A stretch of 64,000 bases of DNA from Streptomyces sp. (GTDB lineage Bacteria > Actinomycetota > Actinomycetes > Streptomycetales > Streptomycetaceae). Positions within the stretch are counted from its first letter, which is position 1. Every line of letters starts with the position of its first letter. Shown here piece after piece: positions 44,359 through 52,941 of this stretch. Below the pieces are notes generated by a model. It was given only the letters and a program-made list of their open reading frames with translations, did no database searches and had not been told where the DNA came from. Position numbers and translations under genes: made by a program. The DNA lies in assembly GCF_031181705.1 (NCBI RefSeq), contig NZ_JAPSKN010000009.1:1-64000 (forward strand), in the 5' to 3' direction.

Positions 44359-45936
44359 GTGACCGAGGGGGCCGGCCCGCGCGCCGGAGAGCTGCCCGAC
44401 GACCTGACCGCGGCCGAGGCCGGCATGTGGCAGGCCTTCCGCAACGGCAGCGTGTACGACCTGAGCAGCGGCGACACCGTGGTCGACGACCCGCACGGCG
44501 GCCACCCGTGGGGCGAGGAGCGGACCGTGCGGGCCCGGATCGTGTGCTGGCTGCTGCTCGACGGCCCGCCCGCCCTGGCCGGCCGCGTGGCCTCGCTGAA
44601 GCTGGCCGGCGTGCACGTCAGCGGCTCCCTGGACCTCGCGGGCGGCACGGTGACGCCGTACGTCGAGATGCGCCGGTGCCGGTTCGAGCAGGACGTGCTG
44701 CTGCCGGAGGCCCGCTTCACGACCATGCGGCTGGTGGACTGCTCGGTGCCCCGGCTGGAGGCGGCCCGGGTGCAGACCGAGGGCGACCTGCACCTGCCGC
44801 GCTGCCGCTTCCACCGCGGCGTCCGGCTGACCGACGCGCAGATCGGCACGGACCTGATGCTCAACCAGGCGATCGTGCACCGGGACCGCAGCGGCCGGTC
44901 GGTCGCCGCGGACGGCCTGACCGTCGGCCAGGACTTGCAGGCGGAGCTGCTGGAGTCGCACGGCGAGCTGAGCCTGCGCGCCGCCACCATCGGCGTGTCG
45001 CTGAGCCTGCGCGGCGCGCGGCTGGCCAACCCGTACGCGCGGCTCGCGCTGAACGCCCCGCAGCTGACCGTCGAGCGCAGCCTGTACCTGACCCCCGCGG
45101 GTGTCGGCGCGCAGGCGATGAGCGGGATGACCCCGGCCCAGGGCACGCGGATCCAGCGGTTCGCGTGCGAGGGCGGGATCCGGCTGGACGACGGGCGGTT
45201 CGGTGACGCCGTCGACTTCGAGCAGGCCAGGTTCACCCTCGGCGACGACCAGGAGCTGTCGCTGCGCCGGGTGCAGACACCGGAGCTGCGGTTCCTCGGG
45301 GAGCAGCCGGCGCGCGGCCGGGTGGTGCTCTCCGGGGCGAGGATCGTCAACCTGATGGACCGGGCCGACGCCTGGCCCGGCCCGGGACGGCTGCACATGG
45401 GCGGCTTCACCTACGAGAACCTCGTGCCGCGCGGGCCGTTCCCGCTGGCCGAGCGGCTGGACTGGGTGGCGGCGGCGACCGCCGAGTACAACCCGGAGCC
45501 CTACGAGCGGCTCGCCGCCGTGCTGCGGGCCGGCGGGGAGGACGAGGACGCCCGCGAGGTGCTGCTCGCCAAGCAGCGCCGGCACCGCGAGAGCCTGCCG
45601 CTCGCCGCCAAGCTGTGGGGGTACGCGCAGGACTGGACGGTGGCCTACGGGTACCGGCCGGGCCGGGCCGCGGTGTGGATGGGGGTGCTGTGGGCGGCGG
45701 GCTCGTTCGCCTTCTCCCGAGCGGGCCATCCGCCCATGAAGCGCGGCGAGCACCCCGAGTGGGACCCCGTCCTGTTCAGCCTCGATCTGCTGCTGCCGGT
45801 CATCGACCTGGGCCAGGTGGGCTTCTGGCAGTTGCGCGGGGGCTGGCAGTGGCTCGCGACGGCGATGATCCTGCTGGGCTGGGTCCTGGCGACGACGGTC
45901 GCGGCGGGGGCGACCCGGCTGCTGCGGCGCAACTGA
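44359..45936 (+). CDS. Membrane protein with beta-helix-like repeats and C-terminal helices
   Basis: 525 residues from the GTG at 44359 (AAGGG about 8 bases upstream). Residues 70-330 contain irregular repeats of short strands, such as [19 protein letters not shown] and [11 protein letters not shown], resembling pentapeptide-like or right-handed beta-helix proteins. From about 435 two or three membrane helices follow, with a hydrophobic [13 protein letters not shown] segment between them. Streptomyces homologues are often labelled membrane-associated oxidoreductase, but I see no cofactor motif to justify this. It is divergent from the his operon. Function unknown. Confidence 0.82.
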   Translation: MTEGAGPRAGELPDDLTAAEAGMWQAFRNGSVYDLSSGDTVVDDPHGGHPWGEERTVRARIVCWLLLDGPPALAGRVASLKLAGVHVSGSLDLAGGTVTPYVEMRRCRFEQDVLLPEARFTTMRLVDCSVPRLEAARVQTEGDLHLPRCRFHRGVRLTDAQIGTDLMLNQAIVHRDRSGRSVAADGLTVGQDLQAELLESHGELSLRAATIGVSLSLRGARLANPYARLALNAPQLTVERSLYLTPAGVGAQAMSGMTPAQGTRIQRFACEGGIRLDDGRFGDAVDFEQARFTLGDDQELSLRRVQTPELRFLGEQPARGRVVLSGARIVNLMDRADAWPGPGRLHMGGFTYENLVPRGPFPLAERLDWVAAATAEYNPEPYERLAAVLRAGGEDEDAREVLLAKQRRHRESLPLAAKLWGYAQDWTVAYGYRPGRAAVWMGVLWAAGSFAFSRAGHPPMKRGEHPEWDPVLFSLDLLLPVIDLGQVGFWQLRGGWQWLATAMILLGWVLATTVAAGATRLLRRN

Positions 45937-46039
45937 TGGTGCGGATGTGACCGGCGTTGCCGAACTGCCGCGTCTTTACCTTCTCTTGACCCGGCGTCGT
46001 ACAACTTTCCGCGACTTCCCGGAACGATCTGGCGCTGTC

Positions 46040-47104
46040 ATGACCAGCGGACTTTCAATGGTCGGCACCATGGCCATACAGCTGCCGTTCATCCGCCCGA
46101 GCCGGATGACAAGGACCGCCCCCCACCCCGTCGGCGGACTCGGCCCCGACGACGAGGTGCTGCTCGACGCGCCCGACGCCCGGCTGAGCCCGGCGCTGGT
46201 CGCCGCCGCCCGCGGCGATCACGGGCCCGCCGCCGGCCTGCTCCTGGCCACGCGCGCGGCCGCCGAGTGGGAGCGGCGCGACGGGTACGTGACCCGCCTG
46301 GCCGCCTTCGCGCGCTCGCGCCCCGAGTGGCTGGACGCCTGGCTCGCCACCGCCCCGCAGGACCCGGACGCGCTGCTGGTCGGTGCCCAGCTGGCGGTGG
46401 ACCGGGCCTGGCGGTCCCCGGCCCGGGCCGAGCTGCTGCGCGAGGTGAGCCCGCTGATCACGGCCGCGGCGCGGGGCGACCAGCGGGACCCGGTGCCGTG
46501 GCGGCTCGCGCTCGACCACGCGCGGGGCGCCCAGGCCGGGCACAAGTACTTCGAGGAGCTGTGGGCGGCGGCCGTCCGGCGCGCCCCGCACCACCACGGC
46601 TGCCATGTGGCGGCCCTGCGCTACCTGGCCACCTCCTGGCACGGCTCCCACCGCGAGTGCTTCGACTTCGCCGACCGGGCCGCGCAGGACGCCCCCGCCG
46701 ACGCGCTCGTCCAGGCGCTCCCGCTGCGGGCGGCCTTCGGCTACCTCACCGACGACTGCGGACCCGGCGACTGCGGGCCCGAGGTGCCACGCGAGCGGCT
46801 GGACGCGGCCGCCGACCGGGCGATCGCGCTGTCCCCGCTGCTCCCGGCGGCCGACCCTTGGCCCGCCCGGATGCGGAACCTGCTCATCTACGTCCTGGTG
46901 CGCCTGGAGCGCTGGCCGGACGCCGCCGAGCAGCTGCGCCTGAACGGCCCGTACGCCACCTCGTTCCCCTGGGAGGAGGGGTCGGACGACCCGCTCGGGC
47001 ACTTCCTGGCGGTGCGGGACGAGATCCGGTCCGCGGCGGCCGGGCAGCCGTCCGGGCATCCACGGAGTGAACGCGGCGGACGAGACCGCACCGGCGACCA
47101 TTAG
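46040..47104 (+). CDS. Conserved helical-repeat protein of unknown function
   Basis: About 354 residues from an ATG at 46040. Alpha-helical and Ala/Arg-rich, with conserved-looking segments HKYFEELWAAAVRRAPHHHG and RYLATSWHGSHRECFDFAD and a TPR-like spacing of helices. There is no signal peptide, membrane helix or catalytic motif. The start is uncertain: ATGs at 46058 and 46070 are also in frame, and none has a good ribosome site. The C-terminal tail is a hydrophilic GHPRSERGGRD run. It ends 11 bases before the LON-domain gene. Confidence 0.75.
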   Translation: MTSGLSMVGTMAIQLPFIRPSRMTRTAPHPVGGLGPDDEVLLDAPDARLSPALVAAARGDHGPAAGLLLATRAAAEWERRDGYVTRLAAFARSRPEWLDAWLATAPQDPDALLVGAQLAVDRAWRSPARAELLREVSPLITAAARGDQRDPVPWRLALDHARGAQAGHKYFEELWAAAVRRAPHHHGCHVAALRYLATSWHGSHRECFDFADRAAQDAPADALVQALPLRAAFGYLTDDCGPGDCGPEVPRERLDAAADRAIALSPLLPAADPWPARMRNLLIYVLVRLERWPDAAEQLRLNGPYATSFPWEEGSDDPLGHFLAVRDEIRSAAAGQPSGHPRSERGGRDRTGDH

Positions 47105-47107
47105 GCT
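47102..47107 (+). promoter_or_regulatory. Candidate -10 box for the LON-domain gene
   Basis: TAGGCT lies 8 bases before the GTG at 47116, directly over the stop codon of the preceding gene. Initiation would fall near the start codon, giving a leaderless message. No clear -35 is seen, and no ribosome site precedes the GTG. Confidence 0.35.
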
Positions 47108-47115
47108 TTTGCGTC

Positions 47116-47856
47116 GTGACCACCGTCCGGCTCCCCCTCTTCCCCCTGAACTCGGTACTGTTCCCGGGGCTCGTGCTCCCGCTCAGCGTCTTCGAGGAGC
47201 GGTACCGCGCCATGATGCGCGAACTGCTGAAGACCCCGGAGGACGAGCCGCGCCGGTTCGCCGTCGTGGCGATCCGCGACGGCCACGAGGTGGCCCCGAG
47301 CGCGCCCGGCATGCCCGACCCGACGGCCCTGCCCGAGCGGGGACCCGCGGCCGGCTTCGGCACGGACCCGGCCCATGCCTTCCACAAGGTGGGCTGCATC
47401 GCGGACGCGGCGACGATCCGGGAGCGCACCGACGGCTCCTTCGAGGTGCTGGCGACGGGCACGACCCGGGTGAAGCTGCTGTCGGTCGAGGCGTCCGGCC
47501 CGTTCCTGACGGCCGAGCTGGAGACGCTCACCGAGCAGCCCGGCGACGAGGCGGCCCCCCTGGCGGAAGGGGTGCTGCGGTCCTTCCGCCAGTACCAGAA
47601 GCGACTGGCCGGGGCGCGGGAACGCTCCCTGACGACCGGCGCCGACCTGCCCGACGAGCCGGGCGTGGTGTCGTACCTGGTGGCGGCGGCGATGATGCTG
47701 GACACCCCGACCAAGCAGCGCCTGCTCCAGGCCCCCGACACGGCCTCCCGGCTGCGCGACGAGCTGAAACTCCTTCGCTCCGAGACGGCGATCATCCGTA
47801 GTCTGCCGTCGTTGCCCGCGTCGGACCTGACGCGGAGCCCGACGAGTCTCAACTGA
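47116..47856 (+). CDS. LON peptidase substrate-binding-domain protein
   Basis: 246 residues with the N-terminal domain of Lon proteases alone. It opens RLPLFPLNSVLFPGLVLPLSVFEERYR, has GTTRVKLLSVEASGPFL in the middle, and ends in a helical part KQRLLQAPDTASRLRDEL. There is no AAA+ or protease module. Such stand-alone proteins are widespread in actinobacteria, and their role (perhaps substrate handling) is not established. The GTG at 47116 has no ribosome site and is likely leaderless. ybaK follows by 11 bases and is probably co-transcribed. Confidence 0.9.
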   Translation: MTTVRLPLFPLNSVLFPGLVLPLSVFEERYRAMMRELLKTPEDEPRRFAVVAIRDGHEVAPSAPGMPDPTALPERGPAAGFGTDPAHAFHKVGCIADAATIRERTDGSFEVLATGTTRVKLLSVEASGPFLTAELETLTEQPGDEAAPLAEGVLRSFRQYQKRLAGARERSLTTGADLPDEPGVVSYLVAAAMMLDTPTKQRLLQAPDTASRLRDELKLLRSETAIIRSLPSLPASDLTRSPTSLN

Positions 47857-47867
47857 AGCGGACCGGG

Positions 47868-48368
47868 ATGGCGAAGAAGTCGAAGAAGCAGCAGTCCGGC
47901 GGCACCCCCGCGACGGTGGCCCTCACGGCGGCGGGAGCGGAGTACACGGTCCACTCCTACGACCACGACCCCGCGCACCCCTCCTACGGCGAGGAGGCGG
48001 CCGAGGCGATGGGCGTCTCCCCCGACCGCGTCTTCAAGACCCTGGTCGCGGACGTCGACGGCGCCCTGACGGTCGCCGTGGTGCCGGTGGCGGGCCAGCT
48101 GGACCTGAAGGCCCTGGCGGCGGCGGTCGGCGGCAAACGCGCGACGATGGCCGACCCGACCCTGGCGGAACGCACGACGGGCTACGTCCGGGGCGGTATC
48201 TCACCGCTGGGCCAGCGCAAGAAGCTCCCGACGGTCCTGGACGCGTCGGCGTCGGCCCACGCCACCATCTGCGTGTCGGCGGGCCGGAGAGGCCTGGAGG
48301 TGGAACTGGCCCCGCAGACCCTGGCGAAACTGACGGGCGCGGTGCTGGCGCCGATCGGCCGCGTCTAG
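47868..48368 (+). CDS. ybaK: Cys-tRNA(Pro)/Cys-tRNA(Cys) deacylase, YbaK family
   Basis: 166 residues; trans-editing enzyme that hydrolyses cysteine wrongly attached to tRNA-Pro. Family pieces are YTVHSYDHDP, VFKTLVADVDG, VAVVPVAGQLDLKALA, GYVRGGISPLGQRKKLPTV and ISAGRRGLEVEL-like (CVSAGRRGLEVEL). The catalytic-side lysine lies in VFKTL. The N-terminal MAKKSKKQQ stretch is a basic extension. The ATG at 47868 has a weak GGACCGGG upstream. It shares its transcript with the LON-domain gene. Confidence 0.92.
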   Translation: MAKKSKKQQSGGTPATVALTAAGAEYTVHSYDHDPAHPSYGEEAAEAMGVSPDRVFKTLVADVDGALTVAVVPVAGQLDLKALAAAVGGKRATMADPTLAERTTGYVRGGISPLGQRKKLPTVLDASASAHATICVSAGRRGLEVELAPQTLAKLTGAVLAPIGRV

Positions 48369-48413
48369 CCCGCGGTCGGTCCGGGCGCGGGGGGGGGCGC
48401 CCCGCCACGCCGG

Positions 48414-48433
48414 GCTCGGCAACGCCCCCGAGC
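48414..48433. terminator. Small hairpin between ybaK and the DUF2567-like gene
   Basis: GCTCGG at 48414-48419 pairs with CCGAGC at 48428-48433 around an 8-base loop, in the gap between convergent genes. A G-run (about 48390-48397) precedes it. Weak evidence. Confidence 0.3.
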
Positions 48434-48451
48434 GCGGCACCACGCCGAGCA

Positions 48452-49225
48452 CTAGCCGGCCGACTGCGGCGGATAAGCCCCGTGCTCGAACTCCGGCTCG
48501 GGGTCGCGGGGCCCGAACAACGCCGTGAGTCCCAGATGGACGACCAGCGCGGCGAGCGGCCACGCCAGCAGCGCCCCCTTCGCCCCCAGCTTCAGCGGCG
48601 CGGAGAACGTCACGCCCCGCCCCACCTCACGCGCATGCGCGACGACGTCCTCCGCGGGTCCGAGCCACACCCCGACCCGCCAGGCCAGCAGCGACCCGAG
48701 CAGCCCGCCGACGGCCAGGCCCACCACCAGCGGCACACCCCCGCGCCGCCGCAGCAGGAACACCGCCAGCGCGCTCACGAGGCCGAAACCCAGCCCGAGC
48801 AGCGTGAACGTCCCGTCCACTCCGACGGCCTGCTCCCCCTCGGTGTCCTTGAGGTAGACGACCCAGGTCCCGTCCGTCACGTCCCCGACCAGCGGCACGT
48901 GCGGCGCGAGCCACCACCACAGCACGCCCAGCAGCACCCCGCCGAGCGCCACGGTCAGGGCGACCAGCCCGGCCTCGCGCACTTCGGTCCTCATCCCGGG
49001 GCCGTCCTGTCCGTGCCAGCCGTGCCCGGTGTACTCGGCGTACTCGGCGTGCTGAGCGCCGGGAGCCGGGGCTCCGGACGCCCCGGACGCCCCGGCCGGC
49101 GGCTGCCACGGTCCCTGAGCGGAACGGTCGTGGGGTGGCGGTGGCGGAGTCAGTGGTGCGGTCACCCTGCCATCGTGCCAGGCCCGCCTGTGCGCCGCGT
49201 CACCGGACGACCCCTCCCCGCTCAC
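48452..49225 (-). CDS. DUF2567-like membrane protein
   Basis: Up to 257 residues. After a Pro/Gly/Ala-rich cytoplasmic N-terminus come four membrane helices (about 86-108, 137-157, 163-190 and 218-240). Between helices 1 and 2 there is an extracytoplasmic loop VGDVTDGTWVVYLKDTEGEQAVGVDG. The layout matches DUF2567 proteins of actinobacteria, whose function is unknown. The GTG at 49225 overlaps the ABC permease stop by GTGA and is given; a GTG at 49165 (MTAPLTPP) is an equally likely start, giving 237 residues. Confidence 0.8.
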   Translation of the reverse strand: MSGEGSSGDAAHRRAWHDGRVTAPLTPPPPPHDRSAQGPWQPPAGASGASGAPAPGAQHAEYAEYTGHGWHGQDGPGMRTEVREAGLVALTVALGGVLLGVLWWWLAPHVPLVGDVTDGTWVVYLKDTEGEQAVGVDGTFTLLGLGFGLVSALAVFLLRRRGGVPLVVGLAVGGLLGSLLAWRVGVWLGPAEDVVAHAREVGRGVTFSAPLKLGAKGALLAWPLAALVVHLGLTALFGPRDPEPEFEHGAYPPQSAG

Positions 49226-50043
49226 CGGACGGCCGCCCGCCGGTACGCCCAGGTCGCCACGGCCAGCGAGACGACACCCACCCCACCGCAGACGGCGAGG
49301 TCACCGAGCACGAACGCCCAGTCGGGGTCCGCCCCGAACGTGCGCGCGAACGCCTCCACGCCGTACGTCGACGGCAGCAGGTCCCGCGCGAAGCGCACGG
49401 CCCCGGGCATCCGGTCCGCCGGCAGCACGCCCAGCAGCAGCGCCGCCGACATGCCCAGCTGCCCGAGCAGCGTGGCCAGCTCCGGCCGCGGCGCGAGCAG
49501 CCCCAGCGCGGCCCCGAGCCCGGCGAGCGCGGCGCCCGCCAGCGGGATCACGGCCATGAGGATCCACAGATGGGCCAGCGGCAGCCCGAACAGCACACAG
49601 CCGAACACCGCCGTCACGACCGTCCCGGGCACGGTGAAGGACGCGTACGCGCCCGCCGCGCCGAGCACCACCGCCGCGGGCGGCACCGGCAGGGTCGCGT
49701 AGTGGTCGAGCCCGCCGCTGGCGCGCAGCTGCCCGAAGTACTGCGCCAGCAGGTTCAGCGCGACGAAGGCGACCACGAGGACCGACGAGCCGGCGACGAC
49801 CGCCTGCGCCTCGGCCGCGTCGTCCACGACCCCGCGCATCAGGATCATGATGCCGATCGACTGGAAGGTCGCCACGAACAGCAGCGGGATCCGCGCGACC
49901 CTCGCCCGGGAGAGCTGCGCCCGGTACACGGCGGCCAGCGACGGCCACAGCCGCGCCCGGGGCCCGAGCTCGGCCGCGCCCGCGGCGGGCTCCTCCACGG
50001 CCAGGGCACCGCCCGGCAGGACATCGGCGGGTACGACACTCAC
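49222..50043 (-). CDS. ABC-2 type transporter permease
   Basis: 273 residues with six membrane helices in ABC-2 (DrrB-like) order. The cytoplasmic start AAVYRAQLSRARVARIPLLF is followed by paired helices and the C-terminal LLPSTYGVEAFART. The start is GTG at 50043, with AAGGGGAG 8 bases upstream. The ATPase gene lies 100 bases upstream on the same strand. Together they form a simple exporter, possibly for a drug, lipid or polysaccharide; the substrate is not readable. Confidence 0.9.
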   Translation of the reverse strand: MSVVPADVLPGGALAVEEPAAGAAELGPRARLWPSLAAVYRAQLSRARVARIPLLFVATFQSIGIMILMRGVVDDAAEAQAVVAGSSVLVVAFVALNLLAQYFGQLRASGGLDHYATLPVPPAAVVLGAAGAYASFTVPGTVVTAVFGCVLFGLPLAHLWILMAVIPLAGAALAGLGAALGLLAPRPELATLLGQLGMSAALLLGVLPADRMPGAVRFARDLLPSTYGVEAFARTFGADPDWAFVLGDLAVCGGVGVVSLAVATWAYRRAAVR

Positions 50044-50143
50044 GTCGCGCTGCTCCCCTTCGTCGGGTCCACTGCGGCAGTCGCCCTGTTCGGTACGTAC
50101 GCGGCGGCCCACGCACTCAGGGCCTCGGTGTTCCTCACGTCCC

Positions 50144-51163
50144 TCACGCCTTCACCAGTCCCTGCTGCGCGGCACCGCCCAGCGCCAGGTAGACGTCCTC
50201 CAGGCTCGGCGTGGCCAGCGTGAAGTCGTCCAGGGCGGCGAAGGCGGCGCCTCCGGTGACGGTCGCGACGACCGTCCGGGCCTCCTCGGGCCCGAGCCGG
50301 AGCGTCCAGCGGCGGCCCGACTCCACGGCCCGGTCCCGCAGCGCGGCCACCTCGGGCACGTGCAGCGGAGCCCTGTCCCGCCACACCAGGTCCACCCGCA
50401 CCTCACCGGCGACCTGTTCCTTGAGCCCGGCGGGCGTGTCGCAGGCGATCACCCGCCCCCGGTCCAGGACGGCCACCCGGTCCAGCACGGTCTCGGCCTC
50501 GATGACGTTGTGGGTGACGAGCAGCACGGTCGTGCCGTGCTCGGCCCGCCGCCGGTCGACCGCGGACCACACGGCCCGCCGCGCCACCGGGTCCATGCCG
50601 GTGGTCGGCTCGTCGAGCACGAGCAGCGGCCGCTCCCCCACCAGCGCCGCGGCGAAGCACGCCAGCCGCCGCTGGCCGCCGGAGAGTTTCTTCAGCGGGC
50701 GTCCGGCGAGGGGCGTGAGGCCGAGCTCGTCGAGGACGGCGTCCCGTTCGGCCCGCGCCCGCCGGACATCCAGGCCGCGCAGCCGCCCGGTGGTCTCGGC
50801 GGCGAGCGACACGGTCAGTTCGTCGAGGGCGGACGACTCCTGGCCGAGGTAGGCGAGGATGCGCGCGGCCCGCTCCGGGTGGCGCACGATGTCGTGCCCG
50901 AGGATCTCCACACTGCCGGTGTCGGGCCGCATCAGCCCGGTGAGCTGCCGTACGAGGGTGGACTTGCCGGCGCCGTTCGGGCCGAGCAGGCCGAAGATCT
51001 CGCCGCGGCGGATCTCCAGCCGTACGTCGTCCGTGGCCCGGACCTCGGGGGTCGCGGGCGCGCCGCGCCGGCCCCGGACCGCCGGATAGGTCTTGGTCAG
51101 CCCGCGCACCGCGCACACGATGTCGCCATCGTGCCGAAATGCCTGTGCCGCGCGCTTACTCAC
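50144..51163 (-). CDS. ABC transporter ATP-binding protein, DrrA type
   Basis: 339 residues. Walker A GPNGAGKST is at 61-69; the signature LSGGQRRLACF, Walker B LLVLDEPTTGMD and H-loop THNV are intact. A C-terminal domain of about 80 residues follows, ending in LATPSLEDVYLALGG as in DrrA-like exporters. The GTG at 51163 is chosen as the last start before the family core, although it lacks a clear ribosome site. It is followed by its permease and a DUF2567-like gene. Confidence 0.92.
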   Translation of the reverse strand: MSKRAAQAFRHDGDIVCAVRGLTKTYPAVRGRRGAPATPEVRATDDVRLEIRRGEIFGLLGPNGAGKSTLVRQLTGLMRPDTGSVEILGHDIVRHPERAARILAYLGQESSALDELTVSLAAETTGRLRGLDVRRARAERDAVLDELGLTPLAGRPLKKLSGGQRRLACFAAALVGERPLLVLDEPTTGMDPVARRAVWSAVDRRRAEHGTTVLLVTHNVIEAETVLDRVAVLDRGRVIACDTPAGLKEQVAGEVRVDLVWRDRAPLHVPEVAALRDRAVESGRRWTLRLGPEEARTVVATVTGGAAFAALDDFTLATPSLEDVYLALGGAAQQGLVKA

Positions 51164-51240
51164 AAGGGACGAGACTACGGGGTCGGCGGCCCCGGTCCGC
51201 TCTCGGGTCGGCCCGCAGCGGGAAATCCGCCGGCGGAGCC

Positions 51241-52452
51241 TCAGTCGCCGGCCGGGGCGTGCTCCACACCCGTGCGCACACCGATCTCCTTCCAGAAGCC
51301 GGCCCGGATGGCGTAACGGTCGCGTTCGTCGATCTGGTCGTCCTTGTGGGCGAGCAGGCCGAACCGGGCGGCGTAGCGCAGCAGCTCGCCGTCGACCCGG
51401 TGCGGGATGCGCGGGTACATCCCGGACAGTTTCTGCAGGTGGCTCTGGTCGCCGAGGCGTTCCACCCAGCGCCGGGCGAAGACCTGGCCCACCTCGAAGG
51501 GGTCGCCGCCGACCGTGGTGATGTCCTCCTCGCGGTCGGCCCAGCGCTGCTCGGCGGTGGTCAGCTGGGCGAGCGTCGGCATCGAGGCGGCCTCGGGGGG
51601 CTCGGCCGCGGGCCGGTCGACCCAGCCTTTGTCGGAGGACCAGCGCAGGGTGGCGGAGGCGGGGGGCTGGGCGGGCTGGGTGCCGGGGGCGCGCAGGGCG
51701 GCCAGGTCTTTGGGCGTGGGGACCCCTTTGGCGGCGGGCACCCGTTCCTCGCTGCCGTTCTGGCCGGGCCCGGGCACCGGGTGCGGGGGCTGCGGGGCGG
51801 ACCGCTCGGCCGGGGCGGCGAGGGCGGAGTCGGGCAGCGGCGCGGAGAGGATCGCGGCGATCTCGGGCCGGGGGGCGGGCTGCGGGGCGCACACCCCCGA
51901 GTAGTCCTTGGCGCGGACGGCCTTGGTGATCCACGCGCGGTCCAGGACGCGGCGCTCGTCGGCCTCGGCGACCAGGTCCTCGGACTGGTTGTAGTCGCCG
52001 TCGGCGGCCTGGACGGCCCACAGGTGGACGGCGACGCCGTGTTCCTTGGCGGCCATCATGCCCGGCAGCAGGTCACCGTCGCCGGTGACCAGGACGACGT
52101 CGGAGCAGGCGCGGTTGCGGGCCAGTTCGGTCAGCTCGGCGTGCATGGCGGCGTCCACGCCCTTCTGCGCCCAGCGGCCGTCGCTGCGGGTCAGCGCGCC
52201 GAGCCGGACGGTGACCCGGGGCATCACGCGCAACCTGCGGTGTTCGGGCTGCGGCACGCGGTCGGGGGCGCCGTCGAACCAGTAGATGCGCAGCAACGGC
52301 TGCTGTGTGTCGGATTCGGCACGCTCACGCAGTCCCTGGATGAGGGCTGTGTGGTCGACCGTGATGCGGGACCGCGAGGGCTCCCCGGCGAGGAGACTCG
52401 CCGCGGCTCCCAGCAGATACCCGGCGTCCACCAGGACGATGCAGCGGTCCAC
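51241..52452 (-). CDS. NYN-domain (PIN-like) putative ribonuclease
   Basis: 403 residues. The N-terminal NYN domain has the acidic set of PIN-like nucleases: D9 (VLVDAGYL), D100 (KGVDAAM), and D125 and D127 (TGDGDLLPGM). A long Pro/Ala-rich linker (about 195-290) leads to a conserved C-terminal helical domain (about 320-395: FARRWVERLGDQ...RIPHRVDGELLRYAARFG). A GTG at 52452 is preferred because GAGGG lies about 9 bases upstream; a GTG at 52461 adds three residues. Likely an RNA-cutting enzyme; the C-terminal domain may select targets (inference). Confidence 0.87.
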   Translation of the reverse strand: MDRCIVLVDAGYLLGAAASLLAGEPSRSRITVDHTALIQGLRERAESDTQQPLLRIYWFDGAPDRVPQPEHRRLRVMPRVTVRLGALTRSDGRWAQKGVDAAMHAELTELARNRACSDVVLVTGDGDLLPGMMAAKEHGVAVHLWAVQAADGDYNQSEDLVAEADERRVLDRAWITKAVRAKDYSGVCAPQPAPRPEIAAILSAPLPDSALAAPAERSAPQPPHPVPGPGQNGSEERVPAAKGVPTPKDLAALRAPGTQPAQPPASATLRWSSDKGWVDRPAAEPPEAASMPTLAQLTTAEQRWADREEDITTVGGDPFEVGQVFARRWVERLGDQSHLQKLSGMYPRIPHRVDGELLRYAARFGLLAHKDDQIDERDRYAIRAGFWKEIGVRTGVEHAPAGD

Positions 52453-52674
52453 GCGACTCACCCTCTTCCCGGGAGGTTCGTTTCGGGCTTCCTTCGAGTC
52501 TGCCCGACGGCGCGGAGGTTAACGGCCGGAACTCGATCTTCGGCGTGGCGTTTCGCCGCGCCCCGCTCCGACTCCCCCTGTCACGCAGGGTAATTGTCCG
52601 ACATGCGATCGTTGTCGGCCTGTGTGAATCTGGTCCCGGCCCTGGCCCCTAGATCCCCCACAGGAGGCATCACC

Positions 52675-52839
52675 ATGGCCAAGAACAAGAACCGTGACCG
52701 TAAGCAGCAGCGTCCGACCGAGCGCGGGCAGCGGGCGGACCGCAGCCCCGCGGCTCAGGCGGAGCCCCAGACCGAGGTCGAGCTGACCCCCGGCGATGTG
52801 GCCTCCCGCAAGCGGAAGCGCAGCTTCGGCCACAACTGA
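52675..52839 (+). CDS. 54-residue highly charged small protein
   Basis: MAKNKNRDRKQQ... is a Lys/Arg/Gln-rich N-terminus, followed by an acidic middle (TEVELTPGD) and a basic end RKRKRSFGHN. It has an excellent ribosome site, CAGGAGG, 7 bases before the ATG at 52675, so expression is likely strong. It is probably disordered, perhaps binding nucleic acid. A strong terminator follows. Function unknown. Confidence 0.8.
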   Translation: MAKNKNRDRKQQRPTERGQRADRSPAAQAEPQTEVELTPGDVASRKRKRSFGHN

Positions 52840-52873
52840 CATCTGTGTGACGGGTTTTGGGACCCCTGCACAT

Positions 52874-52913
52874 GCGTGAGGGGCGTACCAGGTACCGGGT
52901 ACGCCCCTCACGC
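52874..52913. terminator. Strong hairpin between the small charged protein gene and dnaE
   Basis: Perfect 16-bp stem: GCGTGAGGGGCGTACC at 52874-52889, an 8-base loop, and the complement at 52898-52913. It lies between convergent gene ends and probably serves both strands. Confidence 0.8.
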
Positions 52914-52941
52914 GCGTCAAGAGCCGTCCGCGGCGCCTCGG

